Shown here: positions 31,777 to 44,400 of the stretch, piece after piece
Layout of the letters: the number at the start of each line of letters is the position of its first letter
Position numbering within the stretch: position 1 is the stretch's first letter
Origin: Diphasiastrum complanatum
Taxonomy: Eukaryota; Streptophyta; Lycopodiopsida; Lycopodiales; Lycopodiaceae
DNA: 64,000 nucleotides
Reading direction: 5' to 3'
NCBI GenBank assembly: GCA_029204225.1
Contig: MU831562.1
Location: 62,001 to 126,000 of the forward strand
Program-made: the position numbers and the translations under genes
The notes under the pieces: generated by a model
The model's database searches: none
The model's input: the letters and a program-made list of their open reading frames with translations, nothing else
Told to the model about the DNA's origin: nothing

Positions 31777-32254
31777 GGGGCCTGCACCACTTGCAGGTTA
31801 GTTAACTGGCAGTTATGTTAGTGCTAATTTGTGCCATTTAGCTAAATGTCTTTCTTGCTAACCCCTGTACAGTTATCTCCATCAGTTACATTAGCACTAA
31901 TTGAGGAGCTGCCCCATCTCCACACCCATTAGTAGCTCAGTTAAGCTAAGCAATGGGCTGCAGCAGTAGGAGCTTGTTCCACGCCCTCCTAGAGGCTTGT
32001 TCCATGCCTGCAAGCTTGTGGACATTGGCAGAGAGGGGCAACGGACAGTGGCAGTTGGGACCTCTCCTATTGAGACACAGGTTAGCTGAAAGGACCTGTT
32101 TTGCATCAGTTAGTGGGGAGCACAAAATGCTCTAGTCCAGGTTAGTGCTAACTGAATCTGTTAGCTAACTTGGATGCGGTAACTGTAAGTGGGGCATCAC
32201 ACTTCTTAGTTAGCACTAACTGATAAACGCTAACCTGTAAGTGGGGCAGGCCCT
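31777..32254. mobile_element. Tourist-like MITE in the intron
   Basis: Inverted ends at 31778-31801 and 32230-32253 pair over 24 bases with two mismatches (outer part GGGCCTGC). TTA flanks both sides (31774-31776, 32255-32257). TTA duplication and GGGCCTG ends are typical of PIF/Harbinger MITEs. The 478-bp body has no ORF of note and many GTTAGCACTAACT-like palindromes. Confidence 0.65.
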
Positions 32255-32467
32255 TTATAGGAATTTAAATCTTTGACATTCTAATAATGACTAACTTCGG
32301 TTCTGATAAACGCTAATCTGTAAGTGGGGCAGGCCCTTTATAGGAATTTAAATCTTTGACATTTTAATAATGACTAACTTCGGTTCTGATAAACGCTAAC
32401 CTGTAAGTGGGGCAGGCCCTTCTAGGAATTTAAATCTTTGACATTTTAATTATGACTAACTTCGGTT
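32221..32467 (+). repeat. Three tandem 83-bp repeats across the MITE edge
   Basis: Units start at 32221, 32304 and 32387 (TGATAAACGCTAAC/T). Each unit is the last 34 bases of the MITE plus 49 bases of flanking intron. The tandem expansion therefore followed the MITE insertion. It lies about 100 bases before the splice acceptor. Confidence 0.85.
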
Positions 32468-32562
32468 GAGATGTTTTTGTGTTATGAATGATACCTGCTC
32501 TGTATGCTGTGAACACAATAGAGGAACCTATTCAGCTGGGATTCACTAATATGTCCATGCAG

Positions 32563-35003
32563 ATTCCTTGTCATCTTGCACCAAAGAATCCGCATCATCA
32601 GCTGCACAAGTGGATCATGCAAAAGTTTGGAGTAATGCCATTTTCTATCCGAAAATGAGCTGTGAGGAAAGCACTCACACAGTATCTACTGTTTCTCAAG
32701 GTGACGGCTCCCCTCATAGCACAAGCTCTAAATATGTTGCTGCAAACATCAGCTCAGTCATTAGCACAAAAGTTGAGAATGCATTACGTTGTGAAGAAAA
32801 TAAGACGCAAGGAGGAGATACGTGCATCAGGAACGAAGATTCAGAAAAGTCAGATGAAAGGGCTACAATAGGCCATGGAAATGTTGGCCTGTCCTTTGCA
32901 AGCGACGCTGGTGGAGTTGCTGGGAGTAGCCCTGCCAGTGAGGTTAGCTATGGCTCACAAGGAAGTGAGTGGTTCACTCCCATGAATACTAGGAGGGATC
33001 TGGGATCTTGCGGGGCTAGTAGCAGGAAATATGATTTGAAAAATGAAAAGATGTTGGAAATACTCAGCACAAAAAAGAACTTATTTGATTCGAATAATGA
33101 ACAAGATCGATATGCAAATACGACATCAATTAAAGGGATGGATTCAGCTGTCAAAGGACACTACTTATCAGTCGTATCTTCTACCAAAAATGAACTCAAT
33201 GTAGTGGAGACATTTTTATTATGTAATCAAGAAACTGATCATCGGTCTTTCGATGCTGAACTAGCAAATGTACAAGAAACTGGCCAGGTGGTATTTTCCA
33301 AATTCCAAACAAATGAGAGGACAACCTTGCATTCCAATTCTGAGGCTTGTGCTGTTTTGCATAGTCAGCCTAGAAGTCAGAGAGACGTTTGTGTGGCTCA
33401 GGTAGAGGCTCAACTGGAAGATGAGATAGGTCGTGGACTAGAGGAAGAAATAGCAAACAAGATTTCACATTTGAACAAAAAGCTTGAGGAGCTACACGCT
33501 CGACAAAAATCCAGATGTAGCAGTCGAGATCATTTTCCTAATGTACTAAGTTCAAAATTTTCTCCTACAGCGATCGGAACATTGCCAATCGAAAATAATT
33601 CGAAGTCAGTAATCAAGTCAAGTCCTAGTATGTGCAAACGTCGCAAAGGAAGAGTAGTCTCTGCTAAATTTTTGGATTGGCAAATCAGAAGTCCAGTGTG
33701 TGTGGGGTCCAAATCTGTAGGAAAAAAGGTAGATGCGAATAAATCTTTGATAGCAGGAAAAATCACGACTCCCCCTTGTTTCAAAAAGCAATTCGAAAGC
33801 GGAAGGGGAGCTGCTCCAGCAATAAAAGAGAGGTCTGCACAGAGCTCAGCTGTGGGTTGTACTAATGGGAAGCTAACAACAAAACTCTCCTCTGAAAGAC
33901 AGAATGTGTGTTTGAAGGGACAGGAAGCAACCAAAGATGCAACCGTTAAATCCAGTGCACAGCAGGGGACATCAAAAAGAAAACTGGGAGGTCATGTTGG
34001 GATTTCTCAGAAACAGCACATGGGAGAAGATTTATTGAATGCAGGTAAGGACCAAAATTCCAGCCAAAGCCCAGCGTTCATCTGGAATTTTTGTAGCAAA
34101 AGATTTGACTGGGTAAAAACGCTTAGATCCGGTGAATGTGGAGCTTATAGTTCTCCATCCAAGAATAACATAGGAGAATTTCCAGTGAGGAGTGCTGCTG
34201 GATCTTTGGGCTGCAGTAAGCATTCTACGCTAATTGCCCGAAGTGAAGCCCCGCAGGCAGTCCAGGTGGGGTCTGAAGTGAAGGAAGGCTTAATGACAGC
34301 TCTTGTTGCAGGTACAAGAACGCACTTGAAATCTCAAATTTCAAATCTATCAAAAAGAGTTGCTGTATCAAAAACTGTGACTAAAGACAAGCCTGAAAAG
34401 AAAGGTAGGTCCGATCATCAACATATGCATATACCCAAAGATCAAACGCGTTATTTAAGTACGAGTGTAAAGCAAGAAAAAATTGAAATCAGTACGAAGT
34501 CTTGCATGAAGAAATCTTGCGCTAAACCAAGAAAGACTATGAAACCCAGTAAGGTTTTAATGCAGCAGCCACTCCCTAGTAGTACTTGCCTGCCTAATAA
34601 GAAGAAGAACATGTGCAACGTGACTACAACTATAACAGAATCTATACCCACTTCTTCAGAGGCTCAAAGCATGGAAAAGCAAGTCCATAAGGTCTTCATC
34701 GGTGAGATGGATAATGTCTCTGAGGTAGAAATGAAGGACAAGCAAGAACTTTACATAAAAGAAGCAGGAGGCGAATTATCTTCCTCTGAATTGATCAAGG
34801 AAATCCAGGTGCAACCTAACAATGATGCAGTTGCTTGCTCCAACTCTCCTCGTACTCCAGATAATTTGAATGATGAAAGAAGGCTACTTCGGATGATAAA
34901 CACAACCTGGGATGCGCCTTGCAGTCCCCGTGATTCCGGCTCTGTAAAGCGGACGGCAGACAGACCGAACCCTCCATGGAGTTTTGATCCAGAAGCGATT
35001 TAA
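32563..35003 (+). CDS. Unrecognised nuclear protein, coding exon 2
   Basis: The exon starts after ATGCAG at 32562 and supplies the remaining 812 residues plus stop. It is rich in Ser, Lys and Thr and looks largely disordered. A probable coiled coil lies at 33400-33515 (EDEIGRGLEEEIANKISHLN). The end has SPRTPDNLNDERRLL, a proline-directed TP/SP cluster, and terminates in PPWSFDPEAI. An internal 267-base segment (34045-34311) has donor GTAAGG and acceptor TTGTTGCAG and is a multiple of three, so it could be spliced optionally. The unbroken frame argues for a functional gene. I do not recognise the family. Confidence 0.72.
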
Positions 35004-36400
35004 GTCGAGAAGCAACGCATCCCACGTAGCTTTGTTTCACCTTATTTTCTAAACTTCAATGACTTGATAAGGCAAATCACATAGCTCATTCTTACATCAA
35101 CATGGCCTGTGTTAAATACTGCAACGAGTGCTGGCAGAGAGGATGGTTTGGTTTGCCTTGTGTTCAACAGATGTGGGAGAGATCAGCAAGAGAAACTGAA
35201 ATGAATGAATCACTTTTGCATCATCATTGCCTTTCTCTTTGCAAATACAATCTGAAACTCTAAGACGAAATAGTATAGCAATAGCTCCAGTAAAGCAGCT
35301 CTCATGCTTACAAGTGTTGTGTACTAGACATAGATACTATACCTTTTATGGATCTTTTGGAAACACGTTGCTGTTTGCCAAATTACTCATGTAGCTCTCT
35401 AGTCAGCTCACCTATCTATTAATGGGCTATATTCTTGTGTGGGGTTATGCATATATAATCACTGCTAGGATCAACAACTGTGCATTAACTGAAGAAATTA
35501 TTTTTTTAATGCCTTTAACTACAAATCTAGCTATCAAGCACGAACATGGATCAAGCAAGAGCAATGTTCGAGTCTAGCATATTGGTTAAGCAACCCACTT
35601 CGTGGTAGACTACTTGATGTAAATAAATAAGAAGACTCAGTGACACACAAATTGAAATAAAAGTTGACTGCTACATGATTGATGCATCATTTACAAAGTG
35701 TCAAACTTAGCACTACAAATGATTAGAATTTGAAAGTGTTTATTAGACATTTGTTGTGGACTTTTGAAAGGTCAAGGAAGGCACTTCATATAAAATAAAA
35801 ATATAACCTTTTGAACATTAAGGTATGCAAGTCCATTTATAGATTACAATGACATTTGGATCCACAACCTAGCCCTAGATAGCTATGAAATAGCTATGAA
35901 TAGGAATCACTTGTAGCGAAACTTTTTTAGTCTTTGTTTTCGTTTTCGTATTCGAGAACGATTTTGTTTCTTTGAATTTTTTTTTTGTGCGAAAGCTTTT
36001 ACAGGATCCTAGACACGCGACCGCACATCACAGAACACATTTTATTCTAGCAATCAAGACATAGACAACACAAGATAGGGAGATGCACGAAAATAGAGCG
36101 ACTATATTATCAGTTTAGTTTTAGAGCGAGATTGTCAGTGTTTCGCTCGTTGGCGGAGTGACACTTTGCTCTTTCGTTGTGTTCCGCTTGTTGGCAGACT
36201 TTCATGCACAGCTCTATTGTTTCTAGTATTTTTGTTTTCTGCTTTACTCGCTACTTCTCTCTCTGTCTCTTACAGATCTATCTATTTAGATTTTCGGATA
36301 TCTTGTTATGATCTAGAAAGGATAGTTTATACTTCCACTGTGTGGAGTTAACAAGATAGCTAAATGTAGAATCATAAGACATTTTTGGTGTTGTCATTTT
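35004..36400. other. 3' flank of the host gene, no further gene seen
   Basis: AT-rich DNA containing the 3' UTR and downstream region. A short + strand frame at 36166-36351 has a hydrophobic run but no known domain and is probably chance. Confidence 0.4.
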
Positions 36401-36971
36401 TAGGCGAGACACCCTATCGGCATAGACAATTCGATCGTGGAGCCAGTTAGCCCCCTTTGCATCGACTTTAAAACGCGTCGGAATCCGACGTCCGTTCCCA
36501 TTCTAGCCCCCCGGACGACAGGCCCCAGATGTCGTGGAGAGGCTTTCTGATTGCCGACGTTACACGTATTTTTTTTTTTGAAAAATTATGTCAGTTCATA
36601 TCCACGTATGAATGTCGAGATCTGACATGTCGGATTCCGACGTGCCTCTTAAAAATTGGTTGTTGCCTATCTTTCTTGATCGTCGGCGGACTTTTATTTT
36701 CAGATTTTTACTGGGACATCGTATTTCGACGTGTCGAATTACGACAGATTATGAAATTTTCGAACATACGTTGGACGCCCATGTCGAAATTTATGCGATA
36801 TGTTATTGTGAGGCTGCTAAGAAGCTACATGAGACTTTAGGGACCATCTCACTTGGGCAGCGGTGGCCAAGGTTCTCCCATGGACATCATTATAACCCTA
36901 TCAAATGGCTCCATTCTGTCCTAAAACAGGACTACATGCAATTGAAGATCCATGTAGAGGACCTAAGCTAA
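36400..36971. repeat. Cluster of CCGACGT/ACGTCGG repeats, probable transposon subterminal region
   Basis: TCCGACGT, GTCGGAAT, TTCGACGTGTCGAA and similar words occur at least seven times in both orientations between 36,470 and 36,790. Such clusters are typical of En/Spm (CACTA) subterminal regions where TNPA binds. At 36,812-36,870 a short + strand copy of the C-terminal coding part of the minus-strand protein at 37,480-37,560 follows. No terminal CACTA repeat was found. Confidence 0.45.
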
Positions 36972-37159
36972 ATAAATTTGATATATTGATATATAAATGT
37001 CCAAATTACAAATATACATCAGAATAAAATGCCTAATTATTGGATCCAGCTGAATCGTCCCTGTCCTAGCCATGGTCATTAGACTCATGTGACTGTGATG
37101 CATGAGACTGAGACTGCGATACCTGTGTGCAATGAAGATGTGCAAATTTTGTAAATGAT

Positions 37160-38801
37160 GTTGTTAGAGTGTTCGACCGAATGAATGTGGTGAAGTCAAA
37201 ATATATGTTGAAACCAAAATACATATCTCAGAATATCCATCCCAGTCAATTCTCACTCCTTGTCTCTCCAATAATTCAAGTAATGATTGCAAGGTCTTGG
37301 AATATACATACTTGTAATCCTCTTTTGTGGGAGACCGCTTTACGGTAGTTTGCTGCATGAACTGACAAATCAGTGATTGTAATTTAATATAAACAAATCC
37401 ACAAATAAATTATGAATTATGACCAAAACAAGTTCAACTTATGAGTGGGGAGACTTATGAAATGGGCATGAAAAGAACCTTGGCCACCACTGCCCAAGTG
37501 CGAGGGCCCTACCGTCTCCATTCGCTTCTTAGCTGCATCTCTTTGTTGCTTGAAATGATCTAGATCTTCTCGAAATTCTTTCTTTGCAAACTTCCAATCG
37601 TCCTTGTGCACGTTGTATGGTCTAGATTTGCCAGATCTCATCGCATCTCAAATTTCTGATTTGAGGTGGCTCATCACGCCTCCCATGCGTTGTTCCATCC
37701 ATATTCGGTCAAATTCCAAATCAGGGGAGGGGACTGGAAATTCTCTATACAACTGGTCAATGACATAATTCTTTTCCTCATCACTTTGTTTATGCCAGTC
37801 CTTGAAAATGTCCCTGTTGAAGACCACATGCGTGAGTGGTGATGACGCAACCACTGCGGTCATTCTCCACTATGTGCTTATCCGCGTCTATGTCATAGGA
37901 TGGCAAGACGTCAGCTGAAGGAGAGGTGGCAAAGGGAGTGTCAAGAGGAGTGGGGGAGTTGACTACAACGAGAATGATTCGGGGAGGAGTTTGAAGAGGA
38001 TCATGAGAAGAGTGGGGGTATGAAGAGGAGAAGGTTGGGGAGGAGTTTGGGCGGGAGTGTAACCAACAGGGGTTTGAATGGGAGGCAAAATGGGTGGAGT
38101 GGCTTGGCAAGAGGGATTACGGTGCCATGGAGACCCCATAGGGGGCGTGGGTATCGCAGAAGAAAAAATGTGAGGATAGAGTGTGGGGGTGTCGGGATAA
38201 TCAGGTGTGACAGATGCAGGAGTCAAAGTATCACGTGCAATTCACGTTGCTTCTTGAGTTAGGGTTTCTCGAAGTAAGGAAGACCGACGAGGCCTGCAAG
38301 ATGGATGTGCTTGTGGACTAGAGGCCGCATGAAGCACGACATCATCGACATCACTGCCACAACAGGAGCCACCGCTGAGGTGACTCCTCCTACAATCGCT
38401 CTTTTTTCGGCCAAAATGTCGGGAAGAGGCACTGGCATTAGAGTGCGCGGGGGAGGGACCCCCGGACCCTCGTGGAAGGGGGGAACACCTCGGTCGGAGG
38501 GTTGTGGGAACTAGATCTCCTCAGAACGAGATGATGTAGACAACCTATCTGAACTCCGTGCATCCCAACGAGCCCGTAGTCTCTCCATAATCTTGCTTAC
38601 ATGCGAGGGAGACATCCCATCCATATAATTGAGGACCTCATCATCACTCATGGATGAAAAACGGGATGACCCGCGACTGCGGCCAGATCCGTGACTTGGA
38701 GATGTGTCATGAGACATTGGGGATAGGATTTGGAATAATCTCTGCAAGCAATAAAATATATTTTTAGATGTAGAGTTAATTAGTGCAAGAATTAAATTCA
38801 A
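37160..38801 (-). pseudogene. En/Spm-type transposon protein (Transposase_24-like)
   Basis: Minus-strand exons or pieces lie at about 38,720-38,511 (Ser/Arg-rich, MSPSHVSKIMERLRARWD), 38,270-37,870 (Pro-rich), 37,863-37,642 (FKDWHKQSDEEKN...MGGVMSHLKSE), 37,641-37,480 (SRPYNVHKDDWKFAKKEF then GPSHLGSGGQGSF) and 37,358-37,200 (SPTKEDYKYVYSKTL). Order and composition fit the TNPA-like second protein of plant CACTA elements (Transposase_24/Ptta). An in-frame TGA at about 37,648 and the scattered pieces argue it is dead. Assignment is by overall resemblance, not a strict motif. Confidence 0.55.
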
Positions 38802-40531
38802 ATAAATGAGTTAAGGAAAGAGGACTCTCTGCTATAATATCGCCTTCCTCTATGTTAGGAAGGACTTTTATTCCTTTTTGATCATATATAATAAGATCTG
38901 CATCCTGAGCAACCTGAAAGGCTGTTAAGGCAGGAGCAACTTGCTTTTGAGGGCCCTCGATCTCAGGTGCAATGCTTACACCGTTCTGTGCATAGGTTCT
39001 GATCAACCCTTGCCGAAATCTATATACATCGCCAAGAGTATACGGCTCAAGACTGAACTGTCGTCACACAACACGAGAATCAAGAAATTACAAACAATCA
39101 TAGTAAAGAGATATGAATCAGAATGAAAAGAACTACAAATGAACAAAATATTATCTTTTCAATATCTACATCCACTTGTAGATTATACCACTCAAAAAAT
39201 AGCTTCGTATTGTACAGGACGAACCCGCACAACTAAAAGCGTCATTCTGCTATACACACTACATATATTGAACGAAATTTAGTAATATTATGATAGAAAA
39301 TTTATTTATGCTATGATGATAGATTTTAACCAAAAAAAAATACATGCATATCAGAGATAAATTGAATATACCTTGAGAGATCTAATGATTATCTCTCCAA
39401 TTGAGGTTGTCGTTGTCGGTATTTTCTGAACGACACATGAAGTAGATAATCAAATTTTCTATGTGTATTTGCAGCTGAGTTTAATTTTACACATAGAAAA
39501 TTTGATACTCCCTCCTTATTTATCTTTACAGAAATAATGTTCAAGTTCCAATGCCGACTGAAACAACCAAAATACAAATATCGATAAATCCAGACTTATT
39601 AAAGCAATGTCGCATGCAACAATCCAGATTAAAGCAACAAAAGCAAAAGAGCAATCCTTACTTGTTTTCATATGGAATCAAATTCGCCACTGGACTGCAT
39701 TCGATAAAATATACAGCCTTCTCAAAATCGGCTTCTTTTGCCCTTATCGCTCCCATGAAAAATGGACTAACAACAAAAACTATACCATGGGAATCGAAAC
39801 TAATATTATCCTGCAAAAATGGGCCTCCAGCTTCTACTATTACATCTGAAATTTTTGATGTTTTATCTTTTAGCTCGACACAAAATTTGGGGCCTAATGC
39901 TTTTACGTGAATTTGGAAGAAAAAAATCAAAATAATTGCCGAGAAGATCAATTTTATTAGCTAGGTAGGCCTCGTACCGGTTATAATGGTCAGAATAAAA
40001 AAAAACTTGGGCAGGTTTGTATGGAATTCTGACAAAAGGATTATGTACAGGAGCAGAAAGAGAAGTAGATACAATATTTATAGATTTTTTTGTTATTTTG
40101 TCGAGCTCCTCTTGGGTAATATACACTTTTGGTGAAGAAACCTGCTGAGGAGCAGGAGGAATAACAGGAGGAGGAAGGGGTGATGATTCTTGATCTGAAT
40201 CAGATTATCTAGCATCTGACTCAGAGCTCAGGACGATCCGGGGTCTCTTGGCAGGGATAACTCTAGGAGGAAGGGAAGCAGTTGGCCTTCGAGATCCAGC
40301 TTTCTTAGAGACGTGCTGCTTCCTTTTCCTCTTAGAAGTAGTCGGCAAGTTGGCTCTATCCAGAGGCAGGTCTCTAGAGGTGCTGGCGTTCTCTACATGT
40401 AGACCAGAAAAACGGTCCCGAAGTTTTCTGAGAATGACGAAATCTTTTGGCATGATGGTGACACACTTAGCATGCACTGCCAAAAGACAGGTATCCTCAA
40501 AAAACTGGGACAAAAAATCCTCTGCAGTGCC
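38790..40531 (-). pseudogene. C-terminal half of a divergent histone H3-like gene with long extension
   Basis: Read on the minus strand from 40531, the first codons match the second half of the H3 fold: AEDFLSQFFEDTCLLAVHAK, then VTIMPKDFVILRKLRD. Unlike H3, the frame runs on through a basic tail (KRKRKQH, KRPR), one stop at about 40,205, a Ser/Asp/Pro linker, and a region with FVRIPYKPAQVFFYSDHYN. After a frameshift in a T-run near 39,930 it continues with LGPKFCVELKDKTSKISDV and AGG, which faintly recalls a BRCT fold. A donor-like GTAAGG lies at 39661, and a further exon-like piece (SLEPYTLGDVYRFRQGL) starts near 39,054. It abuts the 3' LTR of copia C, whose other end touches the N-terminal half at 62,782. 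Confidence 0.65.
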
Positions 40532-41393
40532 TGATAAATTTTACAGTTTTTAGGACAATAATGATTGTACTTTACAATCATAGAGAGTTATTGGTTGCTT
40601 AATCAATGAATCTATCAAGTTCTACACATTAGATCTTGATCTAGATTCACTACACTTGGATTTAAGCAAGAGCAATGGATCAACACATCATTTTTTAGTG
40701 AGAGCGGCTTCACACGTGTGGAGTACTGTCCACTGTACGACCTGCACCTGAAACAACAAGTACAATGATACTAGATAGCAATCATGCATAAAAATCACAA
40801 GACAAATGACTAGAAATCTCACAAAAGTGTAGAGTGCAAAAGTCTCATCAATATTCTTAGGGAAATGATGATCCTTTTATGGATCAAGTACATCCATGAG
40901 TCTGGTACAGTCCAGCAGGCCTTCACACATGTGAAGAGTGCCACATCACTCAGATCTATCCATTTTATCCATCCTTGATCCTTATCCAATAGTTGGCCTT
41001 CTAGAATATGACTAAAATCCAAAAAGCTAGTCTCCTAGAATATAGGAATATTCCCTACAAAATAGGATCTAAGGAAAATAGTCAACTCTTATCTTCTAGT
41101 ACTCTATACACACGTGTGAACATCCACTTGCCATGTGGGAGCATTTACTCATGCACATGCAAGGAAAAGCTAATTTGTAGGTGACTAGTCAACTTGACTA
41201 AAAACTAGTCATTTCATGTTCACACTAACTAGAATGATACAAAATCAATTTGGATATATACAAACATGAAAAGTACATCCTTTCACACATGGGAACAGGC
41301 TCTACACGTGTGAAATCATATCATCAACATATTCTAATGTTTGATCAATATTTACATGAACCAATGTCAAGTGAAAAGTGACAATTTTCAACA
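40532..41393 (-). repeat. 3' LTR of copia C
   Basis: On the minus strand it starts TGTTGAAAATTGTCAC at 41393, after a purine tract (GAAGTGAGGAGGAG, 41394-41407), and ends TTATCA at 40532. It is 862 bp, the same length as the LTR at 62783-63644, with only a few differences. Confidence 0.9.
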
Positions 41394-41406
41394 CTCCTCC
41401 TCACTT

Positions 41407-44400
41407 CTAACTTGGCAAATCTAGTGTACATCTATCTACAATTCCAAGAGCATATCTTAACTTAAAAAATGGATCTTTGGACAATGGTTTGGTTAAGATA
41501 TCAGCTATGCATTCGGATGATGGTACATGATGTAGTTGCACTTCCTTGGATTGTACCTTCTCCCTCACAAAGTGGTGAGCTATCTCAATATGCTTTGTTC
41601 TAGCATGGAAGATAGGATTTGAAGCAATTTGTTGAGAAGCTTGATTGTCACAAAATATGTAAGGGATCTCCTCGGCCTCTAGCACATGTAGTTCCATCAA
41701 GAGTCTTCTTAGCCATAGGAGCTCTTTGGTTGTTGAAGTCAATGCCTTGTACTCGGCTTCACAAGAAGATAGTGAGATTGTATCTTGCTTTTTGGAAAGC
41801 CAAGATATCACTCCTCCACAAAGAAAGGTTGCAAATGCACTAATGGACTTCCTATCCATCTTGTCTCCTGCAAAATCTTAATCCGAGTAGGCTCTCAAGT
41901 GCAAGTTAGATCCTTCACAAAGTATGCCAAAAAATCTAGTACTAGAAACATATCTAAGTACTCTCTTGGCACTTTTCCAATGATGAACTAAAGGAGCTTG
42001 CATACTTTGACTCAACTTGCTTACACAAAAACTTAAGTCAGGTCTAGTGATAGTTAAATAGATTAGAGAGCCTATAAGCTTCCTAAAGAGAGTGATGTCC
42101 TCAAAGGATGCTTCATCACCTTCATTAGTTGCTTTCACAACATGCTCCATAGGGGTGTCAATCCCCTTACAATCTTTCATACCAAATCTTTCAAGAATGG
42201 AAGTAGCATACTTAGATTGACTTATGAAAGTACAATTGCTACTTCTAGACACTTCTATCCCAAGTATAAACTTTAGGAAGCCTAGATCTACCATCTTGAA
42301 CTCACTAGATAAGTCAACTTTTACTTTGCCTATGCCATCATCATCATTTCCTGTCATAATGATGTCATCAACATAAAGAACCAAAATGATGATCTTTCCT
42401 TCATTACATTTGAAATATAAAGAAGGTTCATAAGCACTTAGTACAAAGCCAAGGGAATAGAGAAAATCATGCAACCTAGAGTACCAAGCTCTAGGTGCTT
42501 GCTTCAAGCCATATAGGCTCTTCCTTAAGTAGCACACCTTTTGCTCCTCACCAACCTTGATGAAGCCCTCGGGTTGCATCATGTAGATATCCTCTTCTAA
42601 GAAGCCATTCAAGAAGGCATTTGTCACATCCATTTGGTAAGATCCCATTTGAACAAAGTAGCAATGCAAATGATTAATCTAATAGTTACAAGCTTAGCTA
42701 CAGGTGCAAATGTTTCTTCATAATCCAATCCTTTTATTTAAAGAAATCCCTTAGCAACAAGCCTAGCTTTGTATTTACTAATAGATCCATCTTGATTGTA
42801 CTTAATTCTATAAATCCACTTACATGCAAGTGGTTTTTTTCCTCTTGGAGGATTTACAAGATTCCAAGTATGATTCTCTTCTAATGCATCATACTCTACT
42901 TGCATTGCATCTCTCCAAACTTTAGATTTACATGCTTCTTCAAAAGATGATGGTTCTTCAATCAATGTAGCTAAAAAAGAGTAAGAGGTAGAAGATGTAG
43001 AGCCTTTCTTTTGCTTTCCCTTGTCCACATAGGTAAGCCTTGAGGGCTCGGCCTTGCTCCTTGATGATCTTCTTGGCCCCTTTTGACTCGGATTCAAATC
43101 TCCATCCTCGGGTTTGTCATTATTCTCCTCGGGTTTGTCAAGATCCTCCTTGGATTTGTCAAGATCTTCAATGCACAATGGGTTAGATCCATTTGACAAG
43201 CTCTTAGCAAATTGTGACTCATCAAAAAGTACATCCTTGCTTACCTTTACTTTCTTGGATGTAGGATCATATATCCTATATCCCTTGTTATTTTCTCCAT
43301 AGCCAACAAAGATTCCTTTGAAGGAGGTAGCATCTTCTTTCCTTCTAGTCTCCAAAGGAATGTGTACATAACAAGTACATCCAAAGATCTTAAAATCTTT
43401 TACATTGGGTTTCTTATCAAACAAGGCTTGATAAGGTGAGATCCCATCTATAGCACTACTAGGAAGTCTATTACACAAATAATTAGCACATGTTATGGCT
43501 TCTCCCCAAAATGAGATGGGAAGTGATGCATCAAGCCTCAAGGACTTTGCACACTCACATAGACTCCTATTTTTCCTCTCGGCCACCCCATTTTGTTGAA
43601 AACTATGTACATCAGAATGTATGAGATCCAAGGGAGAGAGAGATCTTGATGAAGATTTCTTGTAAGAAGATTTGTGTGACTTTGCAAGGCCACATGCCTC
43701 ACACATTTTTTCACACTTCTTGAAAGTTCTTGGTAGGCCGAGAGCTAGTTCCTTGCTTGCCATTGACTCCATAGATTGAAGATTAGGATGGCCTAATCTC
43801 TTATGCCAAAGCTCCACTTGAGTTAGCTCCTCCCTAGCCAAGTTCACACTTTCACTTGCAACATTAGCATCCAACTTGAAAAGTCTACCTTGCTTAATGC
43901 CACTAGCTATGCACTTATCAATTTTCAAGATGGAACAAACTCCATTCTTGAAATGTACATCTAGTCCATTGTCCATTAATTGTCCTACACTAAGCAAGTT
44001 TCTTGAAATGGTAGGAACATACAAAACATTATCTAGATCTATCCTTTTAGATGTGCCTAAGCAAAGAGGTATAGATCCTATGCCATCTATCTTGCATGCT
44101 TGATCACTAGCAGTGTATATTGACTTCTTAGAGTCATTACAAGATAGAAGAGTAGAAAAATAATGCCTGTTAAAGGACATGTGGGAACTAGCCCCACTAT
44201 CTATCCACCATGTGTCTTGACTTGAAGTTGGTGTAGATGCAACCATTAAGGATGTGTTGAATCCATCCTCATATTCTTCCTCTTGAGCAATGTTCCCTTG
44301 ATCTCCTTTGGCTTGTTGATTCTTCTTCAAGTAGCATTCTGAGGCAAAGTGTCCTTTCTTTCCACAAAAGAAACACTTTAGTTTTGCCTTGTTCTTCACT

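Larger units (their letters stand above)
25937..32562 (+). other. 6.6-kb intron of the host gene, packed with transposons
   Basis: Donor GTAAAT at 25937 and acceptor ATGCAG at 32562 join exons in matching phase (1+2 bases). The intron contains copia element D (26608-31266), a MITE (31777-32254) and an 83-bp tandem array. Bases 25977-26607 and 31272-31776 have no feature I can support. Without the insertions it would be about 1.3 kb. Confidence 0.7.

Noticed and set aside
39389-39577. Minus-strand frame near 39.4-39.6 kb as a separate gene
   Set aside because: Likely intron and exon pieces of the H3-like gene extension; too short and without a domain to stand alone.
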